NCBI GenBank assembly: GCA_023565505.1
Contig: JAIMBI010000011.1
Coordinates: 1-64,000, forward strand
Direction: 5' to 3'
DNA length: 64,000 nt
Origin: Actinomycetes bacterium
GTDB taxonomy: Bacteria; Bacillota; Sulfobacillia; Sulfobacillales; JAIMBI01
Shown here: piece after piece, positions 1-9,167 of the stretch
How positions within the stretch are numbered: position 1 is the stretch's first letter
Layout of the letters: every line of letters begins with the position of its first letter
Notes under the pieces: model-generated
The model's database searches: none
Told to the model about the DNA's origin: nothing
What the model saw: only the letters and a program-made list of their open reading frames with translations
Program-made: the position numbers and the translations under genes

Positions 1-48
1 GATCAGCTCGGCCTGCGTGCCTGCCCCTGCGGTGATCTGCTGCATCAT
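1..48 (-). CDS. 5' end of an unidentified gene (truncated by window edge)
   Basis: The complement begins with two consecutive ATG codons (46-48 and 43-45) preceded by a good ribosome binding site (ACGGAGGCGC on the minus strand), and stays open to the window edge, encoding MMQQITAGAGTQAELI. Only 16 residues are visible, so no family can be named. It lies just downstream of the propeller gene on the same strand and could be co-transcribed with it. Confidence 0.45.
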   Translation of the reverse strand, partial: MMQQITAGAGTQAELI

Positions 49-164
49 GCGCCTCCGTAGCTGAGCGGGCAGCGGCCAGCTATGCGCTGGTGCCCCTGAC
101 CGCGCCGGGTTAGCGCTATGGTAGCACGCCGGTGCAGCCGGCACCAGAGGACACGGCCGGCGCG

Positions 165-1922
165 CTAGCCGGGGAGCTCGTACTCCAGCACGAGGGGTCC
201 GGCAGCGATGACCAGACGGCGTGCTTGCTCGTCCACATAGAGCGCAGCCATGCCGGTCAGGACGGTGTCTCCCGCAGGCGCAAGGAGCTGGCGTTCGAAC
301 GCGCCATTTTTGTCGTATTGCAGAATGCGTCCGCGCTCAGGCTCGGCCAGATAGAGCGCCCGACTCTCCGGCGACGTAAAGAGGATGGTTGCCCGGACCA
401 GCGCCGGGAGCGCTGCGCCGAGCGCGAACGGCTGCTGCCGTCCACCGCGGAAGCGCAGCACCTGCTGGCCACCGACCAGCACCCAGATGTCGCCATCGAT
501 AGCCATGCCCGTCGCTGCGGCCAGGTCGATCGACTGCCCGGTGGCGATGTAGGGCTGGGGCGCTGCGTCGAACCCGCCGCCGGCGGGCAGGTAGCGTAGG
601 ATCTGGCCCTGGTCGGGATCGAGGACATACAGGTTGGCGGCAAATGTTGCTACTGCCACGGGACGGCGCCATGTGTTGGCGCCGCGCAGCGGCAGGGCAC
701 GCGGCGGGCCATCCGGCGGCAGTAACACGAGGCGGCGCTCCCGATCGAGCACGTAGGCGCCGCCCGCTGGCCTGGTCACCAGCAGCCACGGCTCGCCGAG
801 CGTCAGGCTGCCTGCCCGGTCACCAGGACTGAGCGCAACGCTCACCTGCTCGCCCTGGAGGCGCAGGATACGGCGGCTCTCTGTCTCCAGCACGAACAGG
901 GTCTCCCGGCTGACCGCCAGCGCGCCGGCGCGAGCGGAGTCCCCGGCCACGGGACGCAGGTCGAGCAGCGTGCGCGGCGGCCCGAGCCTGACCGTCTGGG
1001 TGCGGCGATCGCGTTCGCCCTCGATCTCAGCGCGCAGAGCGGTTGCCCGCTCGGCCTCGGCCGGCGACAGGCGGCTGCCGGGCGCCGGCAGCAGGCTGCC
1101 AGCCTCATCAAGGAGGCGCAATGCCTCCGCGGGCTCCGCGGCGAGCCGCGCCCGCTCCAGCGTTGCCACAGCCAGATCGTAGGTGCGTGGCGCGGGACCG
1201 CGCAGCGCGCCACCCTGCGCCGGGGGAAGCAGGAGCCCGACCAGCAGCGCGAGCAGCGCGGCAGTGCCCGCGGCTCCAAGCAGGAAGAGCAACCAGCCGG
1301 GGTAGGGGGCGCGGCGGCTCACCGGCTGGGCGCGCAGCTCGAGACCGAGTGCCGGAGCAGGAACCAGGGCCGCGGCAGCCCGCGCTGCGCGCCTTACCGG
1401 CTGCGGCGCTGCACTCTGGCGCCCAGTCTCGCTGCTGTGGGTCTCCAGCGCCGGCACCCTGGCGCCGCGTGGCCAGCCGGAAGACACTCCGGCTGCCAGG
1501 CCCAGCAGCGCGCGGCGCACGTGCCCGGCGAACGCTCGCACGCGCGGCGACAGTACAGCAGGCAGACGGCCAGGACCACGCGAACCCCAGAGCAAGCCTG
1601 GTGCGCTGGCCTGGAGGGCGCGGGCCAGCCCCTCCAGCCCCGCTGCATACGCCTCCTTGGAGTTCTCCCGCCACCACGGGGCCACTTGGTCCTTCTGCCG
1701 GTTCCACTCCCGCCGCAGGGCGGGGAGGGTCCACGGCACCTCCGCGGCCTCGCCCCGCGCCCGGGCGTCGAGGCGCGCCTTGACGAGCGCCAGCCCCCAG
1801 TTGAAGGCGAAGCGCCGCGCCCCGACATGGGAGGCCAGCGCCCGCTCGGCCCGGGGGGACGGGTCGAGCGCGAAGCGGTACGCCTGCGTCACCCGGACGC
1901 GCGCCGCTCCGGCCATCCCCAT
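165..1922 (-). CDS. Chimeric ORF: TnpB N-terminus joined to a membrane-anchored beta-propeller protein
   Basis: One open frame joins two unrelated proteins. The first ~100 residues match the N-terminal domain of IS605-family TnpB; from about nt 1613 the sequence changes to a linker, one transmembrane segment (starting GWLLFLLGAAG, near nt 1290-1220), a short helical region (YDLAVATLERARLA) and a repetitive beta-rich domain with NHL/propeller-like units (such as ANLYVLDPDQGQILRYLPAG and GDIWVLVGGQQVLRF). The C-terminal half resembles the extracytoplasmic sensor region that follows PP2C-type phosphatase domains in some Chloroflexota proteins; that comparison is from memory. No phosphatase domain is present. 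The start at 1922 follows a G-rich stretch, and 1916 is equally possible. Function of the fused product is doubtful. Confidence 0.6.
   Translation of the reverse strand: MGMAGAARVRVTQAYRFALDPSPRAERALASHVGARRFAFNWGLALVKARLDARARGEAAEVPWTLPALRREWNRQKDQVAPWWRENSKEAYAAGLEGLARALQASAPGLLWGSRGPGRLPAVLSPRVRAFAGHVRRALLGLAAGVSSGWPRGARVPALETHSSETGRQSAAPQPVRRAARAAAALVPAPALGLELRAQPVSRRAPYPGWLLFLLGAAGTAALLALLVGLLLPPAQGGALRGPAPRTYDLAVATLERARLAAEPAEALRLLDEAGSLLPAPGSRLSPAEAERATALRAEIEGERDRRTQTVRLGPPRTLLDLRPVAGDSARAGALAVSRETLFVLETESRRILRLQGEQVSVALSPGDRAGSLTLGEPWLLVTRPAGGAYVLDRERRLVLLPPDGPPRALPLRGANTWRRPVAVATFAANLYVLDPDQGQILRYLPAGGGFDAAPQPYIATGQSIDLAAATGMAIDGDIWVLVGGQQVLRFRGGRQQPFALGAALPALVRATILFTSPESRALYLAEPERGRILQYDKNGAFERQLLAPAGDTVLTGMAALYVDEQARRLVIAAGPLVLEYELPG
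1611..1922 (-). pseudogene. tnpB: TnpB N-terminal fragment (IS200/IS605 family)
   Basis: Residues such as VTQAYRFALDPSPRAERAL, FAFNWGLALVKARL and PWTLPALRREWN are characteristic of the N-terminal domain of TnpB/OrfB RNA-guided nucleases. The similarity stops after SKEAYAAGLEGLARALQ, where a full TnpB would continue into the GRRKG-x-VGFPRFK region; the RuvC-like and zinc-finger parts (about 300 residues) are absent. No TnpA, right end or omega-RNA-like region is visible. It is a remnant. Confidence 0.7.
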
Positions 1923-2265
1923 CCCCCCGATCCGGTCCCGTCGATGGCCAGCATAGCCCAGGGCGGGGGATCGCGCCAACCATGCCGGGCCGGGCCGGGA
2001 CGGCGACCGCCCTGGGCAGCCGGGCGGCCGTTCGGGAAGCGGATGCCCCGGATGGGCATGATGGGCCATGAAATCGCCAGCAGTTGCAAACCCCCACGGG
2101 GCCGGTCGCCCCCCTCGGAGTGTCCCTGAATGCAGCGGGTTCTGTGCCCTCTCCGTGGAATGACACCCCGCGCGGGTGTCGCTCGCTGCATTGTCAGGCC
2201 ATAGACCATTAGGCCGGCAAACTGCCGAATAGCCGGTACCGAGTTATACTACGAACAAAGGGAAG
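1923..2265. other. Intergenic region with hairpin and a weak promoter
   Basis: This 343-base stretch separates the TnpB fragment from the toxin-antitoxin pair. It contains a perfect hairpin at 2162-2180 (GACACCC, five-base loop, GGGTGTC), which could be a subterminal hairpin of the lost IS605-type element, and an 8-bp palindrome CGGTACCG at 2234-2241 just upstream of a TATACT box. No gene is evident. Confidence 0.4.
2222..2250 (+). promoter_or_regulatory. Possible promoter/operator of the toxin-antitoxin pair
   Basis: CTGCCG (2222-2227), a 17-base spacer and TATACT (2245-2250) form a weak sigma-A-like promoter. The palindrome CGGTACCG sits inside the spacer, where an AbrB-type antitoxin could repress its own promoter, as is usual for such operons. 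The -35 match is poor. Confidence 0.35.
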
Positions 2266-2535
2266 GTGGATGTAGTGGCTATTGTACGGCTTCAGCGTCG
2301 AGGGATGCTGACTCTACCCCGGGCGATCCGTCATCAATTGCAACTGACGACGGGCCAAGCCTTGGTGGTCCGAATCCAAGACGGGCGACGTATCGTGTTG
2401 GAGGCCTTGCCAGCCTTGAGCCCCGATGACCTTTTTGACCGCTATCCGATTTCGGGCGCGGTGACCCCCGAGACCACGCGCGCGATGATCGCCGAGGCCG
2501 TCGCCGTCGAACAAGAGGGCCGCGATCGTGGTTGA
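2266..2535 (+). CDS. AbrB/MazE-type antitoxin (VapB-like)
   Basis: The product is 89 residues from GTG 2266 or 86 from GTG 2275. The second start has better spacing from the AAGGGAAGG site at about 2257-2265. The N-terminal half (AIVRLQRRGMLTLPRAIRHQLQL) is the swapped-hairpin SpoVT/AbrB DNA-binding fold; the C-terminal tail (VTPETTRAMIAEAVAVEQEG) is the acidic part expected to wrap the toxin. Its end overlaps the PIN toxin gene by 8 bases, a standard translationally coupled antitoxin-toxin order. It should neutralise the toxin and repress the operon. Confidence 0.8.
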   Translation: MDVVAIVRLQRRGMLTLPRAIRHQLQLTTGQALVVRIQDGRRIVLEALPALSPDDLFDRYPISGAVTPETTRAMIAEAVAVEQEGRDRG

Positions 2536-2935
2536 TGGCTACATCGATACGAACGTGTTCCTCCACGCGCAGGCCCACGATGAGCACACCGCCGCGTGCC
2601 GGACTCTCCTGCGGGCGGTCGGTTCAGGGCAGGTGACGGCATGGGTGGACCCGCTGGTCCTCCATGAGCTCACCTACGTGCTGCCTCGCTACGTGCAGGG
2701 AATGACGCGGTCGGACGTGGCGTTGTATCTGCGCACGGTCCTGAGTTGGCCTGGCACCGTATTGGACGACAAGGCATTCTGGGTCGATGTCGTGGACTTG
2801 TGGGAAGTCGACGCCCGGCTGAGCTGGACCGACGCGGTTCTCATTCGGCGGGCCCAGCGTACCGGGCGAGGCATTTGGACCCGCAACGTGCGGGATTTTG
2901 CTCGGCACGACATGGCTGCGCCACTGTGGCCTTGA
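2528..2935 (+). CDS. PIN-domain toxin (VapC-like ribonuclease)
   Basis: The 135-residue product has PIN-domain features: DTN near residue 7, a conserved Glu in PLVLHELTYVL near residue 46, the third acidic position in LSWTDAVL near residue 99, and a C-terminal RNVRDFARHD motif. These acidic residues coordinate Mg in VapC toxins, which cut tRNA or rRNA to arrest growth. The GTG start lies inside the end of the antitoxin gene. The length is normal and all acidic positions appear present, so it may be active. The target RNA cannot be predicted. Confidence 0.82.
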   Translation: MVDGYIDTNVFLHAQAHDEHTAACRTLLRAVGSGQVTAWVDPLVLHELTYVLPRYVQGMTRSDVALYLRTVLSWPGTVLDDKAFWVDVVDLWEVDARLSWTDAVLIRRAQRTGRGIWTRNVRDFARHDMAAPLWP

Positions 2936-3053
2936 GAAGGCGACGCCGGATCGCATGGGGCGGCTCCCCTGGCCTCCTCCCGCCCTGACCGGGACAGAAG
3001 GTCGGTCCCCAAGCCGAGGAAGCACTCCACGACGGCAACGGCGCGATGCTCCC

Positions 3054-3539
3054 GGCGATGTCGCCAGCATCCTGGCCGAAATCGGGGACAGCACGTATTT
3101 CCCCGCCGACGACCAGGTCGCCCCATTCGCCGGCCTGACCTGGCCCTAGGACGACTCGAGGCAGCACACGGGCGACGACACGCCCTGGGCCCGGACCGGC
3201 AACGCCCATCTCTGCCACTATCTGGTCGAGGCCGCGAACCGCGTCCGGCGGCACGACGCCCTGTACGCGGCCTACTATCAGCGCAAGTTGGCCGAAGGCA
3301 CCCAGCCCGCGCATCATCGCGCGCTGGTGCTGACCGCGGGGACGTGGACACGCCTGCTCTTGGCTCTGCTGCGCGACGACCGGGCGTACGACCCGGCGCA
3401 CGTCCGGTGCGGCCGCGTCGTCACGGCTCCTCGCCTCCGCGGCGACGAACAGGGTCCGGACACCCCAGATCCTGCCAATCGCAACCCGATCGGGGGCCTA
3501 CCGGGGTTTTCGTGTGCCTCACATCCAGACCGAAATTAG
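3054..3539 (+). pseudogene. Broken IS110-family transposase (C-terminal remnant)
   Basis: The frame encodes GDVASILAEIGD, FPADDQVAPFAGL, then after an in-frame TAG at 3147-3149 continues with ARTGNAHLCHYLVEAANRVR, RRHDALYAAYYQRKL and LLLALLRDDRAYDP. These follow the order of the Transposase_20 domain of IS110 elements, including the helix-hairpin-helix-like GD-x-S-x-x-LAEIGD segment. The N-terminal DEDD nuclease domain is absent. The element is therefore dead through 5' truncation and a nonsense codon. It marks past insertion at the edge of the catabolic cluster. Confidence 0.75.
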
Positions 3540-3783
3540 GGCTCGACATCTACACCCCCCTCTTCTTTAAACCTTCCCCAGACCTTGCCCTGGCGGCCGA
3601 GACCTCCCGGAACGGGTACCGCGGCATCCCCGCCGGCGAGGCAGACCCTCTCATCCCTGGCGTGCGTGAAAAGCTCATACCCCCGGCGCATGTGGCATCA
3701 GGCGTGGACAGTCGGAGTGTTCAGGCTAGTCGACGGTCGTCGGGCGAGCAGCACAGCCGACGGAAGTTGTTAACGAGAGACCA
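3540..3783. other. Intergenic region before the catabolic cluster
   Basis: No convincing gene is seen between the transposase remnant and the promoter at 3784. Base composition is lower in GC than the flanking genes. Short open frames here lack ribosome binding sites and recognisable motifs. Confidence 0.5.
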
Positions 3784-3812
3784 TTGACGCGGGCGGGGGC
3801 TCTCTTTATCTT
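3784..3812 (+). promoter_or_regulatory. Sigma-A-type promoter of the catabolic cluster
   Basis: TTGACG (3784-3789), a spacer of exactly 17 bases and TATCTT (3807-3812) match the housekeeping consensus well. Transcription would start near 3819, giving a leader of about 40 bases before the ATG at 3859. This argues against the upstream GTG at 3820 as the translation start. Confidence 0.65.
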
Positions 3813-3815
3813 TTA

Positions 3816-3832
3816 ATGTGTGAACTCCACAT
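3816..3832. promoter_or_regulatory. Candidate operator at the transcription start
   Basis: ATGTG (3816-3820) and CACAT (3828-3832) form an inverted repeat with a 7-base spacer, centred just downstream of the predicted transcription start. This is a typical repressor position. The IclR regulator encoded at 6280 in the same cluster is the nearest candidate. This is positional inference only. Confidence 0.35.
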
Positions 3833-3858
3833 ATGAAATACGAAACGAGAGGTTGGGC

Positions 3859-4635
3859 ATGGACCTTCAGCTCAAGGATCGCCGGGTTGTGGTGACCGGC
3901 GGATCGCGAGGTATCGGCTACGCGATTTGTGAGCGGTTCCTGGCTGAAGGCGCCAGGGTGGTTTTGACGGCGCGGCGCGCGCAGGAACTGCACGACGCCG
4001 CCGACCGCTTGCGGGCGGTGGCCGCGCACCCGCAGCACGTCGTGGCACTTGTGGGCGACGTGACGGACGCGGCGGCGCTGGACGAAGTGGCCCGGCTCGT
4101 GACGGCACAATGGGGTGGACTCGACATCCTGGTCAACAACGCCGGCGTCGTCGTGGAAGGTCTGTATGCGGACATGCCGGACGACGTGATCCAGCGGGTG
4201 TTGGCCGTCAACGTGCACGCCGTCATGCAATGGTCGCAACGCCTGGGGGCCATCATCCGGACCAGTCGAGACGACGGATCCTGGGGCAAGATCATCAACA
4301 TTGCCTCGATGGACGGGATCATCGGGACCCGACGGTTGGTGGTCTACGGCACCAGCAAGGGCGCGGTGATCCAGTTCAGCCGGGGACTCGCCGTCGAATG
4401 GGCGCGCGACCGGGTCACGGTGAACGCCGTATGCCCGGGATACGTAGCGACCGACGTCAACGCCGAGGTTCTCCGTAATCCTCAGCTGCGCGAGAAGATC
4501 TTGAGCCGCATTCCCGTCCGCCGGGTGGGAGAGCCGGCCGAGGTCGCGGCCCTGGTCGCTTATCTGGCTTCGCCGTGGGGTGACTTCGTCACCGGCCAGG
4601 CCTTCGTGATCGACGGGGGGGAGACCGCCCACTGA
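3859..4635 (+). CDS. Short-chain dehydrogenase/reductase (SDR)
   Basis: A 258-residue classical [11 protein letters not shown] cofactor motif near residue 13, NNAG near residue 93, and the catalytic Ser (NIASMDG) with YGTSK. It ends in [10 protein letters not shown]. These proteins oxidise or reduce hydroxy/oxo groups with NAD(P)H; here a hydroxyacyl-CoA or alicyclic alcohol is likely from the neighbourhood. ATG 3859 is chosen because it follows AGAGG and lies about 40 bases after the predicted transcription start. It is the first gene of the cluster, 58 bases before the ligase. Its precise substrate is unknown; a second SDR (16890) is a closer BadH match. Confidence 0.85.
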   Translation: MDLQLKDRRVVVTGGSRGIGYAICERFLAEGARVVLTARRAQELHDAADRLRAVAAHPQHVVALVGDVTDAAALDEVARLVTAQWGGLDILVNNAGVVVEGLYADMPDDVIQRVLAVNVHAVMQWSQRLGAIIRTSRDDGSWGKIINIASMDGIIGTRRLVVYGTSKGAVIQFSRGLAVEWARDRVTVNAVCPGYVATDVNAEVLRNPQLREKILSRIPVRRVGEPAEVAALVAYLASPWGDFVTGQAFVIDGGETAH

Positions 4636-4693
4636 CTCGTCCCCCGGGGTGCGGCGCATGTTTGGGCGGAGAAAGGGGAGCAGGACGATCAGG

Positions 4694-6279
<1,586 letters not shown>

Positions 6280-6283
<4 letters not shown>

Positions 6284-7155
6284 CGTCACGGGAGGGCCGG
6301 AACCGCAGTCGCCCCGCGTCGGACCGAGAGGGCGTGGGGGCTCGCCCGCCGCTGGCGGTCGGGTTGGAGACCGCCAAGAGCCCGGATCGCAGCCGGTACT
6401 TGGTACCGTCGCTGCAGTCGGCCGTCCGGATTCTCCAGTACCTCAGTCAGGCCCGACACCGGGAGTCCAACCTGACCCAAATCGCGCGGGACCTGGGGCT
6501 GAACCGGAGCACCGCCTATCGGATCGTCCTGACGCTCCAGTCGGCGGGCATGGTGGAGTACGACGACACCAGCCGCACCTACCGACTCGGCCCGGAACTG
6601 GCCGTGCTCGGGGCGCGGGCGATCACGCTGAACGAGTTCCTGCGGCGCGCCCAGGAGGTGGTCACGCAGGTCATGGAGCTGACCCGCGCGACCACGCTCC
6701 TCGTGCAGCGGATCGCGTTCGACAAGATGGCCTACGTCCTCAAGGCGACGCCGGAGGCCTCGCTCCACATCACGGCCAACGTGGGCCAGGTCTTCCCCAT
6801 CACGGCCGGCTCGCACGGCAAGGTGTTTCTGGCCTACATGGACCCCGAGGAGCGGGACACGATCCTGGCCAAGACGGGTTATCCCGCATACACCCCGTAT
6901 ACCATCCAGGGCCGTGAAAACCTCCTCGCCGAACTGGAACGCGTCAGGCAGGAAGGGATGGCCGTCAGCTGGCAGGAGCACGTCTTGGGGGTGGTCGGGG
7001 TGGCCGTGCCCATCTTCCGCACGGGAACCCAGCGGGTGGCGGCATGCCTCTCGGTCATCGCTCTGAGCGCGGCGGTGAGTCCGGACCAGGCCCGCGAATG
7101 GGGGCGGGCCATGCAGCACATCGTCCGGCAGGAACTGGTGGTCACGCCGAGCTGA
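6280..7155 (+). CDS. IclR-family transcriptional regulator
   Basis: A 291-residue protein with an N-terminal winged helix (VRILQYLSQA, LTQIARDLGLNRSTAYRIV around residues 45-85) and a C-terminal effector-binding domain (ITAGSHGKVFLAYM, then VVGVAVPIF). IclR proteins commonly control aromatic and alicyclic acid catabolism, and the gene sits inside the operon it probably controls, overlapping the ligase stop by ATGA. The N-terminal ~40 residues are an Arg/Gly-rich extension of unknown role. The effector may be a pathway acid or its CoA ester. Confidence 0.88.
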
Positions 7156-7190
7156 CCGCCATCATCGAGGGATCGAAAGGAGCTGGGGCG

Positions 7191-8087
7191 ATGGCGGACA
7201 CGCGGGCGACGAACGGCGGCCAGGACGCGATCGGCGTCGTCGGAGCCGGGACGATGGGATCGGGCATCGCGGTGGTGGCGCTGCGGGCCGGATTCCCCAC
7301 CTGGGTGTGCGAAACCGACGCGGAGAACCTGGACGCCGGGATCGGACGCATCCGGGCGTTTCTCGACGGAAGCGTCCGGCGCGGCAAAATCACGGCGGCC
7401 GAACGCGACGAGATGCTGACGCGGCTGCACGGCACGACGGTGCTGGAGGACCTCGCATCCTGCCGCTACGTCATCGAGGCGGTCTACGAGGACGTCGAGG
7501 TCAAGCGCGCCCTCTTCCGACGCCTGCACGCGGTAGCGGCGCCGGACGCCCTGTTCTTGACGAATACGTCGACCTTGTCCGTGACGTCCATTGCGGCGTC
7601 CACCGGTCACGAGGAACGGGTCGTCGGCATGCATTTCTGCAATCCGGCGCCGCTCATGGCGCTGGTCGAGATCAGCCCGGGACTCCGCACGAGTCCCGCG
7701 GCGTTGGAGGAAGCCCAGGCGCTTGCCGGCCGGTTGGGCAAGACGTACGTCGTGACCCACGACACGCCCGGATTCATCTTGAACTACTTCCTGATTCCCT
7801 TCGAGAACGATTGCATCCGGGCGCTCGAGGAAGGCCTAGCGAGCGTGGAGGACATCGATCGGGCCGTCAAACTCGGGCTCGGCTATCCCATGGGGACGTT
7901 CGAGCTGTTGGACACGGTCGGCCTGGACGTCCATTACGCGGTCTCGATGCGCCTGTACGAGCAGCTGCACGACCCGCGGTTCGCGCCGCCGCCGCTGGTG
8001 CGGCGGATGATCGACGCGAATCGGCTGGGGCGCAAGACCGGACACGGCTTCTATCGCTACGAAAAAGGGAGGGTCTTCGGTGCCTGA
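7191..8087 (+). CDS. 3-hydroxyacyl-CoA dehydrogenase (first copy)
   Basis: About 298 residues with the NAD-binding GAGTMGSGIA motif near residue 16, the conserved HFCNPAPLMALVEI segment carrying the catalytic His, and the C-terminal domain ending in RKTGHGFYRY. It oxidises L-3-hydroxyacyl-CoA to 3-oxoacyl-CoA with NAD. ATG 7191 has a GAAAGGAG site. It overlaps the next, paralogous gene by 8 bases. As a stand-alone short-form enzyme it would serve beta-oxidation of ring-opened dicarboxyl-CoA or the ring hydroxyacyl-CoA. Confidence 0.9.
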   Translation: MADTRATNGGQDAIGVVGAGTMGSGIAVVALRAGFPTWVCETDAENLDAGIGRIRAFLDGSVRRGKITAAERDEMLTRLHGTTVLEDLASCRYVIEAVYEDVEVKRALFRRLHAVAAPDALFLTNTSTLSVTSIAASTGHEERVVGMHFCNPAPLMALVEISPGLRTSPAALEEAQALAGRLGKTYVVTHDTPGFILNYFLIPFENDCIRALEEGLASVEDIDRAVKLGLGYPMGTFELLDTVGLDVHYAVSMRLYEQLHDPRFAPPPLVRRMIDANRLGRKTGHGFYRYEKGRVFGA

Positions 8088-8982
8088 GTCCGAAACCCGC
8101 AACACTTCCCGAACGACCTGGCTCGTCGGCGTCGTGGGTCTGGGAACCATGGGGAGCGGCATCGCCCAGGTGGCGGCCGCGGCGGGCTTCCCGGTCGTCG
8201 GCGTGGAGACGTCGCGGGAGCGCGCCGAGGCGGGGCATCGACGCATCGCGGCCTTCCTCGAGCGCGGGATGGCGCGGGGGCGGGGGACGCCGGAAGAACG
8301 CGACCGCATCCTGAGCGCGATCACGACCACCGATCGGCTGACGGATCTTCGGCGCGCGGACATTGTCATCGAAGCGATCTACGAGGATCTCGCGGCCAAA
8401 CAGGCGCTCTTTCGCGAGCTGGACGCCGTTCTGCCGCGGGAAGCCTTGTTGGCCACCAACACGTCCGGGTTGACGGTTCACGCCATAGCCGGACCCCTCC
8501 TGCGGGTCCGCCGGATCGTCGGCCTGCACTTCTTCAACCCGGCCCCGCTGATGCCGCTCGTGGAGGTGGTTCGGCCCGCCGGGGCGGATCCCGAGACGGT
8601 AGCGGAAGCCGTGGCCTTCTGCCGGGCCCTCGGCAAGGAACCCGTCGTGGTCAAGGATCGGCCGGGATTTCTGGTCAACCGCCTGTTGATTCCGTACCTG
8701 AATCAGGCGGCCGATGCTTATGACCACGGTCTGGCCAGCCGGGAGGACCTCGACACGGCGGTGGAATTGGGCTTGGGCTACCCGATGGGACCCCTGAAGC
8801 TCCTGGACCGCATCGGCCTGGACGTGCATCTGGCGGCGACCGAGGCCATCTACGCCCAGACGTACCGGCCGGAATTCCGCCCGCCCGCCATCCTGCGGGA
8901 ACTGGTAGCACGGGGGTCGACCGGCAAGAAGAGCGGCTCGGGATTCTACGCGTACGACGGTCCGCCCGCAGGCGAAGCCTGA
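8080..8982 (+). CDS. 3-hydroxyacyl-CoA dehydrogenase (second copy)
   Basis: A 300-residue paralogue of the preceding protein, with GLGTMGSGIAQ, HFFNPAPLMPLVEVV and a C-terminal KKSGSGFYAY. Start GTG 8080 lies within the end of the first copy, so the two are translationally coupled. Tandem, clearly diverged copies suggest two different hydroxyacyl-CoA substrates in the same pathway, or a hetero-oligomer. Both have the catalytic His region and the full C-terminal domain. Confidence 0.9.
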   Translation: MPESETRNTSRTTWLVGVVGLGTMGSGIAQVAAAAGFPVVGVETSRERAEAGHRRIAAFLERGMARGRGTPEERDRILSAITTTDRLTDLRRADIVIEAIYEDLAAKQALFRELDAVLPREALLATNTSGLTVHAIAGPLLRVRRIVGLHFFNPAPLMPLVEVVRPAGADPETVAEAVAFCRALGKEPVVVKDRPGFLVNRLLIPYLNQAADAYDHGLASREDLDTAVELGLGYPMGPLKLLDRIGLDVHLAATEAIYAQTYRPEFRPPAILRELVARGSTGKKSGSGFYAYDGPPAGEA

Positions 8983-9167
8983 CACCGTTGCGGGATGCGA
9001 GGGCCACCGCGCGTTCTGGGGCCCCTCCCGGGTGCGAGGTCCCCCGCCGGGGGATCCGGGGATGCCCGCCCCTTGGCGGTGGCGGGGGATGCCCTAGGGG
9101 GCTTCGTGCGGGGGCGACGCCGGCGGGTCGAGGGCGGCGACAGGAAAGACGGCAAAGGAGAATCCAC

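Noticed and set aside
3611-3624. AACGGGTACCGCGG resembling a T-box antiterminator motif
   Set aside because: The GGTGG part of the consensus is missing, no specifier stem or terminator is visible, and the next gene is a catabolic SDR rather than an amino-acid gene.
3812-3817. TTTAAT as the -10 box of the first catabolic promoter
   Set aside because: It would be 22 bases from TTGACG; TATCTT at 3807 has the ideal 17-base spacing.
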